A stretch of 64,000 nt of DNA from G965220075 sp965220075 (GTDB lineage: Bacteria; Chloroflexota; UBA11872), in the NCBI GenBank assembly GCA_965220075.1, contig OZ244806.1:620001-684000 (forward strand), in the 5' to 3' direction. A model generated the notes under the pieces. It had not been told where the DNA came from. It did no database searches and saw only the letters and a program-made list of their open reading frames with translations. The position numbers and the translations under genes are program-made. This document shows, one piece after another, positions 7,615 through 16,007 of this stretch. The number at the start of each line of letters is the position of its first letter. The stretch's first letter is position 1.

Positions 7615-10044
7615 ATGGCCCAGGCCGAGAGTTCACACGATGTTGGCTCGGGGCGCGCGGGCATACACGAGTTGCGTGCGGACGAAGTCCGCTGGACCTG
7701 CGATCCGACCAGACTCGGATTCCAAACCACGACTGAGCTTGACCCGCCCGACGCGATGATCGGCCAGGAACGCGCCGAGAAATCGCTCGATTTCGGCGTC
7801 GATATCAAGAGCCGCGGCTTCAATATCTATGCGGCGGGACTGCCTGGCACGGGCCGCACCTCCATGATCCTCGACCGCTTGCGCGAAACCGCCAGGGCCC
7901 AACCTACGCCCGACGACTGGTGCTACGTATACAACTTCAGCGATCCGCACCAGCCGCGCGCTCTGCGGCTGCCGGCCGGCCGGGCGCCCACTCTGCGGCG
8001 GCACATGGACGAGCTCACCGAAACGCTCCGCTCCGACATGGGGCGCGCCTTCGACACGGATGAGTTCCAGAACCAGCGCAATGACATTGCCCAGAGCATG
8101 CAACGGGACCGCCGCGAGTCGCTCATCGTGATGGAGCAGAGGGCCAAGGCATCCGGGTTCGCTCTGATTCAGACGCCCGTGGGGCTGAGCGTCACCCCGC
8201 TCGTGGACGGCGAGCCGATGACACCCGACCAGCTGTCGCAGCTCACGCCGGCCGAACGCGAGAAGGTAGACGACGTGCGCTCGACTCTTGAGGACGAGCT
8301 CGCGCGCACCATGCGCCAGACACGCGCTCGCGAGCGCCGCGCACGCGAGCGCATTCGCGAGCTGAGCTGCCGGGTGGCCGGCAGCGTGGTACGCCCGCTT
8401 ATCGAAGATATGCGCGAGGAGTATGCGCAGGTCGCGGCGGTTCTCGAATACCTCGACGCCGTGGAGAACCACAGCACCGACAACTTCGAGGTTTTTCGTG
8501 ACCACGACGACGATCAGGACCGCGAAGGTTCGGCGTCCGCGCCGCGCGGCGATCCGTACCTGCCCTATCGCGTGAACGTGGTGGTGACCCACGAGCCGGA
8601 GGGCGGGGCGCCGCTTATCCGCGAGGGTCATCCAACCCATCCCAATCTGATCGGTCGCGTCGAGCAGCGCAGCGTGCTGGGCGCTCTGGTCACCGACTTC
8701 ACGATGATTCAGGCCGGCGCCCTGCACAGAGCGAACGGCGGATACCTCGTCCTCGACGTCGAGGATCTGCTGCGCGCCGGACCCGCTTACGACAGCCTCA
8801 AACGGTCGCTGCGAGATCGAGTGATCCGCATAGAGGGCGTGGCCGAGGAGTTGGGAATCGCCGTCCCGGCGCGGCTGGACCCGGAGCCGGTTCCGCTCGA
8901 CCTCAAAGTGGCGCTGGTGGGGCCGCCGCACCTCTACTACCTGCTCTACGAGCTCGATCCGGACTTTGGCGAGCTGTTCAAAGTGCGCGCGGAGTTCGAG
9001 ACCGAGATCGAGCTCAACGACTCCAACATGCAGCGCTACGCTTGCTTCATCGCCGCGCGTTGCCGTGACGAGAACCTGCTGCCCTTCGATCACACCGCCG
9101 TGGCGCGAATCGTCGAGGAAGGCGTGCGGCTGGCGGAGAATCGCACCAAGCTCTCGACCCGATTCGGCGACATCAGCGACATCGTCCGCGAAGCCGAGTA
9201 TTGGGCCCGCAAGCAGGGCGCCAGCCTGGTCGATGAGACAGCCGTGTGGGCCTCGATCGACGAGCGGACGCGGCGTGGAAACCTGGTCGAGACCAAACTG
9301 CGCGAGCGAATCGCCGACGGGACAATTCTGGTCGACGTCGATGGCCGGGCCGTCGGGCAGATCAACGGACTGTCGGTGGTGCAGCTCGGCGGCTATGAGT
9401 TCGGACAGTCCAACCGCATCACCGTGCGCGTCTTCTCGGGCCGCGACGGCGTGATCAGCATCGACCGGGAGGCAAAGCTGACCGGCCCCATCCACGACAA
9501 AGGGTCGATGATCCTGGCCGGCTTCATCAGCGGCGCTCTCGGCGTGGACGGGCCGCTCACGCTCAGCGCCACCATTGTGTTCGAGCAGTCCTACGCGGGC
9601 ATCGAGGGCGACAGCGCTTCACTGGCCGAGTTGCTCGCGCTGCTCTCGGCCGTTAGCGAGTTCCCCCTGCGGCAGGACATCGCCGTGACCGGCTCTGTGA
9701 ACCAGCATGGCCGGATTCAGGCCGTCGGGGGCGTTACGCCCAAAGTAGAAGGCTTTTTCGATCTCTGCCGCGCGCGCGGGCTGACCAAACGGCAGGGAGT
9801 GGTGGTGCCGGCGTCGAACGCCCAGAACCTCACTCTGCGCTGGGACGTGGCCGCAGCCATAGAAGCGGGCGACTTTCACGTCTACACGGCCGGCACGGTC
9901 GCCCAGGCGATTGAGCTCTTGACCGGGCGCCCCGCCGGACAGCCTGACGTGCGCGTGCAATACCCGGATGACACCGTGCTGGGGGCCGCCCAGGCGCGCC
10001 TGCATAGTTTCGCGCGCCACTGGCACGACGGCCCTCCCCGCTAA
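7615..10044 (+). CDS. Lon-like ATP-dependent serine protease (AAA_32/LonB type)
   Basis: An 809-residue soluble AAA+ protease of the Lon-related group that lacks the classical Lon N-terminal domain. The nucleotide-binding loop GLPGTGRT is at 75-82; the Arg in place of the Walker Lys is, as far as I know, normal for this subfamily. A long charged helical region spans about 140-290. The C-terminal Lon protease domain has Ser667 (in GDSAS) and Lys710 (in VTPKVEG). Their spacing of 43 residues equals that of the Ser-Lys dyad of classical Lon. It would degrade damaged or regulatory proteins. GGAG lies shortly before the ATG. The gene is divergent from the hydroxyacid dehydrogenase. Confidence 0.92.
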   Translation: MAQAESSHDVGSGRAGIHELRADEVRWTCDPTRLGFQTTTELDPPDAMIGQERAEKSLDFGVDIKSRGFNIYAAGLPGTGRTSMILDRLRETARAQPTPDDWCYVYNFSDPHQPRALRLPAGRAPTLRRHMDELTETLRSDMGRAFDTDEFQNQRNDIAQSMQRDRRESLIVMEQRAKASGFALIQTPVGLSVTPLVDGEPMTPDQLSQLTPAEREKVDDVRSTLEDELARTMRQTRARERRARERIRELSCRVAGSVVRPLIEDMREEYAQVAAVLEYLDAVENHSTDNFEVFRDHDDDQDREGSASAPRGDPYLPYRVNVVVTHEPEGGAPLIREGHPTHPNLIGRVEQRSVLGALVTDFTMIQAGALHRANGGYLVLDVEDLLRAGPAYDSLKRSLRDRVIRIEGVAEELGIAVPARLDPEPVPLDLKVALVGPPHLYYLLYELDPDFGELFKVRAEFETEIELNDSNMQRYACFIAARCRDENLLPFDHTAVARIVEEGVRLAENRTKLSTRFGDISDIVREAEYWARKQGASLVDETAVWASIDERTRRGNLVETKLRERIADGTILVDVDGRAVGQINGLSVVQLGGYEFGQSNRITVRVFSGRDGVISIDREAKLTGPIHDKGSMILAGFISGALGVDGPLTLSATIVFEQSYAGIEGDSASLAELLALLSAVSEFPLRQDIAVTGSVNQHGRIQAVGGVTPKVEGFFDLCRARGLTKRQGVVVPASNAQNLTLRWDVAAAIEAGDFHVYTAGTVAQAIELLTGRPAGQPDVRVQYPDDTVLGAAQARLHSFARHWHDGPPR

Positions 10045-10128
10045 GCCGCCCACCCGCGCGGCCTGCCTGATCTGAAGCCCCATTGACGGCCGAAAGGCGG
10101 CGCCGTGCATGGCGTGCGCCGGCTCGCC

Positions 10129-11229
10129 TCAGGCGGCCGGACTTTCCGAAGGCCGTCGGCGCGGGCCGGGAAATCCAGGCAACTGTCTAAACCACGGCCA
10201 TAAGAAGAAAAGGGCCACCGCCGCGGCTCGGATCAACCAGCGCGTGTTGTTCACTATTGGGATCTGGTACTCGAATATGTACACCAGGAGCGGCCAGCCC
10301 CAAAGTCCCGGCCGCGCCGCGTAGGCCAGGCCCGCCGCAACCGGCAGCACGAAATAGCGGCTGTGCACCACGGTGAGCGCCAGGGCGTAGGCGAGCGTTG
10401 ACTTGAAGATCGCCGCGGCGGGATCGGAGACGAACCACCCGATGACAAACGCCCCCAGCAAGACGCCGGGCATCATCCAGCCCTGCGTGCCGCTCCACGC
10501 GTCCGGGAACGCACCCGTGAACGTCTCGACCAGCGCGCGCAAGACCGGCAGACCCTCACCGCGGCCCTGAAGGTGGCCTACCACCGCCCAATACAGTGCG
10601 CCCGCGTCCACGACCAGAAACGGGCCGGCGATAAGACCGGCCACCGCGCCGAACCCGCCCACGTATCCGACGGCCTCACCTGCGCCGCGGCGCGCAAACA
10701 CCCCGCTGAGAGCCAGAGCCGCTACCAGGAACTCGCTGCGGGCCGTCACCGCCAGCGCCAGCAGCGCCCCGGCCTGCCAGGGCACGCGCCGGCGCAGCAG
10801 CGCCGCTACGAGAAAGAACGCGCCTACCGACGTAACGTGTCCATTGACCGCGCTGGCCTCGATCACCCAGGGGCATAGCAGCCAAAAGCCGGCGATGAAG
10901 AGCGCACCCGCGGCGGGCAGCCGGTTGCGGCGCGCCAGCATGAACAGCAGCAGCGCCGTCGCCGCGTCGAAGGTGTAGACAAGCGTCTTGACGGCGAACA
11001 CCGGCTCCCAGCCAAGCGACCCGTAGAGACGCAAAACCGGCGCCAGCAACATCGGAAACAAAGGCAGATGCGCGTAAGTGAACGGCTGGTTGACCACCGA
11101 GGCGTAGTAGTTGAGGTGATCGGCGGTGAACAAGGTCTCGGCGAAATGATAGAAATGCTGAAGGTCGTAGAAGATGTGGTTGTCCGTCTCCAGAGCGCGT
11201 ATTCGAATTGCAACGGCCAGCACGGCCAT
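10129..11229 (-). CDS. Polytopic membrane protein, GT-C glycosyltransferase-like
   Basis: A 366-residue protein with roughly nine or ten hydrophobic segments. After the first helix an acidic, aromatic-rich loop (ETDNHIFYDLQHFYHF) resembles the catalytic first loop of GT-C mannosyltransferases that use polyprenyl-phosphate sugars. I infer a lipid-linked sugar transferase of the cell envelope; the donor and acceptor are unknown. The first ATG (11229) falls inside the first helix. The in-frame region upstream back to the TAG near 11308 encodes a plausible start of that helix (RSPWLIVAAA) but has no ATG, GTG or TTG, so the true N-terminus may be longer. It is convergent with the Lon-like gene. 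Confidence 0.72.
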   Translation of the reverse strand: MAVLAVAIRIRALETDNHIFYDLQHFYHFAETLFTADHLNYYASVVNQPFTYAHLPLFPMLLAPVLRLYGSLGWEPVFAVKTLVYTFDAATALLLFMLARRNRLPAAGALFIAGFWLLCPWVIEASAVNGHVTSVGAFFLVAALLRRRVPWQAGALLALAVTARSEFLVAALALSGVFARRGAGEAVGYVGGFGAVAGLIAGPFLVVDAGALYWAVVGHLQGRGEGLPVLRALVETFTGAFPDAWSGTQGWMMPGVLLGAFVIGWFVSDPAAAIFKSTLAYALALTVVHSRYFVLPVAAGLAYAARPGLWGWPLLVYIFEYQIPIVNNTRWLIRAAAVALFFLWPWFRQLPGFPGPRRRPSESPAA

Positions 11230-11598
11230 CGCGGCCGCGACGATCAGCCAGGGAGAGCGGGTAAGCCGGCCGGCCGCCTCCGCGTAGCCCGCCGGAAAGT
11301 GGATGCGCGTTATCTACTCGAGCCTATGCGGGATCGAGAGCCTCGATTGTACGCGCCCGCCCGCGGTTGCGGCGGCGTACCCCGACGTCGAGCCGGCGCC
11401 GCCGCACACGGGCCGCGTGAAGCCCCATCATCCAGGCCAATGGGCAGTGGGCCCGTAGCGGGCCGCCAAGATGCGATTCACTACAAAGCGGCCGCGCCCG
11501 GCGGGGCTATACTTAGTTCAAATCCGATAGTTGTCGGCCACTAGCGGACTGTAGACGGCAGCCCGGCGCTGCGTTGAACTTACGGCGAGGAGGGCGTC
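11230..11598. other. Intergenic region, divergent promoters expected
   Basis: This stretch of 369 bases lies between the GT-C-like gene (minus) and the FtsH-like gene (plus). TATACT at 11508-11513 is a five-of-six -10 match in the plus direction, but no -35 is visible at normal spacing. GTTCAAATCC at 11515-11524 looks like a tRNA T-loop, but no flanking stem or cloverleaf exists. Nothing else was recognised. Confidence 0.45.
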
Positions 11599-13434
11599 AT
11601 GGATACATCGGACGTGCGACGCCGCGCGCACATGCGTCGGAGCCCGCTCACCTTCGTGCGCGAGCACTGGCGCGCTCTGACCATCTATTTGCTGGCGACG
11701 AGCGGGCTCATCGTCGGACTGACCCAGGCGCAACAGGTCACGCTTGGGATTCTGATGATGATCGGGCAGTTGTTCTTCGCCATGATGTTCATGGTCGTCC
11801 AGTTCGGATTCCTCTTCTACATCCTGGGCCGGGGACGGGTCTACTGGGTGCAGCCCGGTGAGACCGGCGTCTACTTCTCCGACTATCGGGGCAACGACCA
11901 GGTGCTCGAGGTCGCGCGGCGCGTCGTGATGCTGCTGCAGGGCGTGAAGGCCTTCAGGCGGATGGGCGGCGAGACGGCCAGGGGCATGCTGCTGGAGGGA
12001 CCGCCAGGCACCGGCAAGAGCTACCTGGCCCAGGTCATCGCCAACGAGGCCGATCTGCCTTTCGCCTACGCGTCGGCGCCCGGGTTCCAGAACATGTTCA
12101 TGGGCATTGGCAACCTGCGCGTGCGGATGCTTTACGGCAAGGCGCGCAAGCTCGCGCGCAGACATGGCAGCGCGATCGTCTTCATCGATGAGATCGACGC
12201 GGTCGGCATGGCCCGAGCTGGCCAGACCGGCGGCGGCATGATGATGGGCGGGATGTTTGGCGGCGGCGCGGGCTTCGGTCTGATAAACGAGCTCCTGCTT
12301 CAAATGGATCCGCCGAACTTCGATAACGGCTTCATGGCGCGCATCCTCCGCACGCTGGGTCTGAGGAAGGGCCGCGCGATTCCGCCTCCGGTTCTCACCA
12401 TCGGGGCTACCAACCTTGCCTCCGCGCTGGATCAGGCGCTGCTCCGGCCCGGGCGTTTCGACCGCAAGATCCACATCGACAAGCCCGACTTCGACGGGCG
12501 CAAGGACATCATCGAGTACTACCTCGCGAAGGTGCGGCACGAGGAGATGCCGGTCGACCGGATGGGGAACGACACGATCGACTACACGCCGGTCGCGATC
12601 AAGTTCGTGATAAACGAAGCCGTCATTCACGCGCACTTCGATGGGCGCGACGCCATCAACTACGACGACTTCACGCGGGCGCGTGAGAACCACGAGTGGG
12701 GCCTGCGCGAGCCCATCCGCAGTCTTTCCAAAGAAGACCGGCGCCGCCTGGCCTACCACGAGGCGGGCCACGCGATAGCTCAAGTAGGGCTCAAACCGTG
12801 GGAGCGTCTCACCAAAGTGACGATCATCCGCCACGGCGACGCCCTGGGCCTGGCGGCTTACAAGCCGAAGGAAGAGAAGCACATCCTGGTCAAGGAAGAG
12901 CTCATGGCCACCATCCAGGTGTCCCTTGCCAGTCGGGCCGCCGAGGAGCTTTTCCTGGGCACCCAGACAGTCGGGGTGACCTCCGACTTCGCGCACGCGA
13001 CCTATCTGACCTTCAACATGATCAGTTATTGGGGCATGGATGGGAGCTTCTATTCCACCCTTCCGTTCGGTCCCAATGTCTCGGCCACCGATCCGCGCAT
13101 GAAGCGCAAGATCGACCAAATCCTCGAGCAGGAATATCGCAAGGTGAAAGGCCTCCTGGCTCAATACTCGGGCGCCATGCACGAGCTGGCGCAGCTGTTG
13201 ATGGAGCAGGACGAGGTTGACGGTCAGGATGTCGAGGATATGGTCGCGCGCTACGACCAGATCATCGCCGAGGGCCGCGAGCCGAAGATGCTGCCGGAAG
13301 GCGTAGCCGTGGGTGCGCAGCGATCTCCCGCGCCTTACGTATTCGGTGGCAACGGGGCCAACGAAAGCTCGAACGGCGAATCAGTCGATGAGGCGGATCC
13401 AGACGGTGCCTCGCGCCAGGACGGCGAGAGCTAG
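11599..13434 (+). CDS. Divergent FtsH-type membrane AAA zinc metalloprotease
   Basis: A 611-residue membrane-anchored ATP-dependent protease. GGAGG lies just before ATG 11599. Two hydrophobic segments (about 23-44 and 50-75) are followed by an AAA+ module: Walker A GPPGTGKS at 134-141, Walker B IVFIDEIDAVG, and the second-region-of-homology sequence RPGRFDRK. The peptidase has HEAGH at 387-391 and a likely third zinc ligand, Asp463 (TSDFAHAT). Unlike classical FtsH, a Gly/Met-rich loop (GGGMMMGGMFGGG) and an additional inserted stretch sit between Walker B and the SRH. The two helices are close together, so there is no large extracytoplasmic domain. It is probably a specialised paralogue of FtsH. 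The C-terminal tail after about residue 560 is low complexity. Confidence 0.88.
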   Translation: MDTSDVRRRAHMRRSPLTFVREHWRALTIYLLATSGLIVGLTQAQQVTLGILMMIGQLFFAMMFMVVQFGFLFYILGRGRVYWVQPGETGVYFSDYRGNDQVLEVARRVVMLLQGVKAFRRMGGETARGMLLEGPPGTGKSYLAQVIANEADLPFAYASAPGFQNMFMGIGNLRVRMLYGKARKLARRHGSAIVFIDEIDAVGMARAGQTGGGMMMGGMFGGGAGFGLINELLLQMDPPNFDNGFMARILRTLGLRKGRAIPPPVLTIGATNLASALDQALLRPGRFDRKIHIDKPDFDGRKDIIEYYLAKVRHEEMPVDRMGNDTIDYTPVAIKFVINEAVIHAHFDGRDAINYDDFTRARENHEWGLREPIRSLSKEDRRRLAYHEAGHAIAQVGLKPWERLTKVTIIRHGDALGLAAYKPKEEKHILVKEELMATIQVSLASRAAEELFLGTQTVGVTSDFAHATYLTFNMISYWGMDGSFYSTLPFGPNVSATDPRMKRKIDQILEQEYRKVKGLLAQYSGAMHELAQLLMEQDEVDGQDVEDMVARYDQIIAEGREPKMLPEGVAVGAQRSPAPYVFGGNGANESSNGESVDEADPDGASRQDGES

Positions 13435-13585
13435 CGCGGCCCGACCTGCGGACAGGCAAGGTCCGCGAGTGCCTCTGCGCGGCCCGGCCGAAGGCGGGTA
13501 CAATCTTTCCGTCCCCGTGACTGACTAGACGCGTCCCAGCTTGCCTCGGATTGGTCTGGCTTCCTGACTTGAAGATAGTGGCCTG

Positions 13586-14908
13586 ATGCGCTCGCGACGA
13601 TGGCTGACGCTGGGCATTGGTGTTAAGCGCTACGTCTTGCTCATTTTTGCGGGCACGGTGGTATTGGCCTTGGCGCTTGCGATGTTCCTGGCGTTCGCCT
13701 ACCGGACCTTCGACGTTCCCGGGCCTGCCGGAACTGTCATCTGGTACCTAACTCTTCAGTTCATCGAGCATCCGTTCCGGGAGATTCTGGTCGGGGCAGT
13801 CGGGCTCAGCGCCGCCCTTATCGGAGCAGTGATGCTTGGCCGCTCGGTGCTTTCGGGGGTCGTGCGCCCCGAGGAAGACGTCGCCGAAATCCTCTATCAG
13901 AACCGGCGCCTGCAGCGCGGGCCGAGCATCGTGGCGATTGGAGGCGGCACCGGTCTGGGTGTGTTGCTGCGCGGGCTCAAGGAGCGAACCAACAACATCA
14001 CGGCCGTCGTTACGGTGACCGACGATGGCGGCAGCTCGGGCCGGTTGCGCGAGGAGCTCAGCCTGGCGCCGCCCGGCGACGTGCGGCAGTGCCTCGCGGC
14101 CCTGGCCGACTCCGAGTCATTGATGCAAGAGGTGATGGAATACCGCTTCACCCGCGGCAAGGGGCTGCAGGGTCACAGCCTCGGCAATCTGCTGATAGCA
14201 GCAATGGCGGACCTCAACGATGGGAACTTCGAGCGCGGCGTGGATGACCTGAGTCAGGTCCTGCGCGTGCGCGGACGCATCTTGCCGTCCACCCTCTCGG
14301 ACGTGCGGCTGGCCGCGGAGCTGGACGACGGCGCCATCATCCGTGGGGAGTCCCGCATCCGCTCAGCCGGCCGGCCGATCCAGCGCGTGTTCATCGAGCC
14401 GCGCCAGGTCGCGGCTAACGCGGAGGCCGTAAAGGCCATTCTGGCCGCCGACATGATCGTGCTGGGTCCGGGAAGCGTGTTCACGAGCGTCATTCCCAAC
14501 CTGCTCGTGAGAGACATCGCGACCGCGGTGCGCGCCTCGCGAGGCGTGAAGGTCTATGTCTGCAACGTCGCCACGGAGCCCGGAGAGACCGACGAATTTG
14601 GGCCGCGTGAGCATGCTTTGGGTCTGGAACGCCACGTTGGTTCCAACGCGTTTCAGTACATGCTGGCCAACAGCAACTTACACGTGACGTTGTCCGCCAA
14701 CTCCGGCGCCTCCGTGGTCGAATGCGATCCGGCGAGTCAGGTTGAGATGCTGGACATGGGAGTTCAGGTCATCCTCGCCGAGGTGGTGGACGCGAACAGC
14801 CCCCATCATCACGCCCCCCAGGAGCTGGCCGCGGCTTTGATAGATCTCTACGAGCAGGCGTCCGCGCAGAAGACGCCGCAGCCCTTGGCGCTGGCGGGAC
14901 CCCGCTAG
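13586..14908 (+). CDS. yvcK: YvcK/CofD-like gluconeogenesis factor with N-terminal membrane anchor
   Basis: A 440-residue member of the UPF0052/YvcK family, related to the CofD 2-phospho-L-lactate transferase fold. YvcK proteins bind UDP-sugars and affect carbon metabolism and cell-wall synthesis. Two transmembrane segments (about 15-40 and 52-80) precede the conserved domain. The domain begins IVAIGGGTGLGVLLRG (GGGTGLG at 119-125) and continues with TVTDDGGSSGRLR, GDVRQCL and GHSLGNL. Later motifs are LGPGSVFTSVIPNL and CNVATEPGETD. The membrane extension is longer than in Bacillus YvcK. The ATG at 13586 has only a weak ribosome binding site. Confidence 0.93.
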   Translation: MRSRRWLTLGIGVKRYVLLIFAGTVVLALALAMFLAFAYRTFDVPGPAGTVIWYLTLQFIEHPFREILVGAVGLSAALIGAVMLGRSVLSGVVRPEEDVAEILYQNRRLQRGPSIVAIGGGTGLGVLLRGLKERTNNITAVVTVTDDGGSSGRLREELSLAPPGDVRQCLAALADSESLMQEVMEYRFTRGKGLQGHSLGNLLIAAMADLNDGNFERGVDDLSQVLRVRGRILPSTLSDVRLAAELDDGAIIRGESRIRSAGRPIQRVFIEPRQVAANAEAVKAILAADMIVLGPGSVFTSVIPNLLVRDIATAVRASRGVKVYVCNVATEPGETDEFGPREHALGLERHVGSNAFQYMLANSNLHVTLSANSGASVVECDPASQVEMLDMGVQVILAEVVDANSPHHHAPQELAAALIDLYEQASAQKTPQPLALAGPR

Positions 14909-14911
14909 GTC

Positions 14912-14928
14912 AAAAAGGCTGGCAAGCC
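14912..14928 (-). terminator. Weak candidate terminator for the polyprenyl synthase gene
   Basis: Read on the minus strand, a GGCT-TGCC-AGCC hairpin (14928-14917) is followed at once by five T (14916-14912). The stem is only four base pairs, so this is tentative. It sits 22 bases past the polyprenyl synthase stop and 4 bases past the convergent yvcK stop. Confidence 0.35.
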
Positions 14929-14949
14929 GGCAAGCGGGCGCGGCCGGGC

Positions 14950-15990
14950 CTATTTCCAGCGGCCCGTCACGTAAGCGGCGACCTCTTCGATTGCCCGCAG
15001 ACCCCACGCGCTGAGCGGCAGCTGCTCCAGCATCGATTGCGACTCGGTGCGCAGGCGCGCCGCTTCGCTCTCTGCGAAAACGCGTGAGCCGGAGCGCTCC
15101 AGCACTCGCACAGTGGCCGCTACGTCGGGTTCGCGGCTCGGGTCTGCGAACGCGCCGGCCAGCGCGGCGCGATCGGATGGCGCGGCGCTCTGTAGCGCGT
15201 GAACGATCGGCAGCGTCTTCTTGCGCCGCCGGATGTCGCTGCCGACCGGCTTGCCGGTTTCCTCCTCGGCTCCCCAGGTGCCCAGGAAGTCGTCGCGAAT
15301 CTGAAAGGCCACGCCCAGCGCCCGTCCGCACGCGCGGCAAACTGCGCGCAGTCCGCTGTCGTTGCCGGAGTAGATGGCCGCGATCTCGAACGCTACGCCG
15401 AAGAGGGCCGCGGTTTTGCCCGCCACCATGGCCATGTACTCGGGAATCGTGACGTCTTCGCGATCTTCAAAGGCCAGATCGAGATGCTGTCCCTCGGTCA
15501 TCCGGCCGCAGCCGCGCGCCAGCACCTCGGTTGCGTCGCGCGCGAGTGCCGCGCTCTTGGCGTCCGAGAGGTTGCGCACGACGCTCCGCGTGGCCAGCAC
15601 GTGCAGCAGATCGCCCGCGTTGATGGCCTGCGACTTGCCCCACACGGCCCACACCGTTGGTCGGTGCCGTCGCACCAGGTCGTTGTCCATGATGTCGTCG
15701 TGAATGAGTGAGAAGTTGTGCAGCAGCTCGACTCCGGCGGCGGCTGTCACAGCGCGCTCCACGTCACCTCCCAGCGCCTCGCACAGCAGCACGCACAAGG
15801 TGGCGCGCAGCGCCTTGCCGCGATCGGCGTCCACCGCGTCCCCGTGCTCGTCCACCCGTCCAAGCTGATAACGAGCCATGGTGTAGAGCGGAAGATCAGG
15901 GCCCTCCAGGCCGCGCTCGAGCGCCGCGTCTATGCGCGGCAGGTGGCGGGCGAATAGCTGCTCATAGGTAGGCGCGACGCCCGAGGTCAT
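14950..15990 (-). CDS. Polyprenyl (geranylgeranyl-type) diphosphate synthase
   Basis: A 346-residue trans-isoprenyl diphosphate synthase that condenses isopentenyl-PP with allylic diphosphates. The first Asp-rich motif DDIMD is at 98-102 (preceded by LIH). The second, RDDFLGTWG, is at 232-239, followed by GKPVGSDI and RRKKTLP. The DDxLGxWG form is typical of GGPP-synthase-type enzymes in actinobacteria-like lineages. Product chain length cannot be fixed by eye. It lies 17 bases downstream of dxs on the same strand, so it probably forms an isoprenoid operon and may supply farnesyl-PP to the nearby hopanoid genes or longer prenyl chains. Confidence 0.93.
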   Translation of the reverse strand: MTSGVAPTYEQLFARHLPRIDAALERGLEGPDLPLYTMARYQLGRVDEHGDAVDADRGKALRATLCVLLCEALGGDVERAVTAAAGVELLHNFSLIHDDIMDNDLVRRHRPTVWAVWGKSQAINAGDLLHVLATRSVVRNLSDAKSAALARDATEVLARGCGRMTEGQHLDLAFEDREDVTIPEYMAMVAGKTAALFGVAFEIAAIYSGNDSGLRAVCRACGRALGVAFQIRDDFLGTWGAEEETGKPVGSDIRRRKKTLPIVHALQSAAPSDRAALAGAFADPSREPDVAATVRVLERSGSRVFAESEAARLRTESQSMLEQLPLSAWGLRAIEEVAAYVTGRWK

Positions 15991-16007
15991 CGGAGGTGCT
16001 GGCGCCG

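Noticed and set aside
7837..7860. Loss of the Walker-A lysine in the Lon-like protease (GTGRT)
   Set aside because: To my knowledge Arg at this place is usual in this Lon-related subfamily, so it is not a defect of this gene.
7633..9495. A 620-codon minus-strand ORF opposite the Lon-like gene
   Set aside because: It has no domain character, and the plus strand encodes a clear AAA protease with Ser-Lys dyad.
11515..11524. GTTCAAATCC, a T-loop-like string
   Set aside because: Flanking bases do not form a T-stem and no cloverleaf is possible.
11518..13182. A 554-codon minus-strand ORF opposite the FtsH-like gene
   Set aside because: Antisense shadow; the plus strand holds intact Walker and HEAGH motifs.
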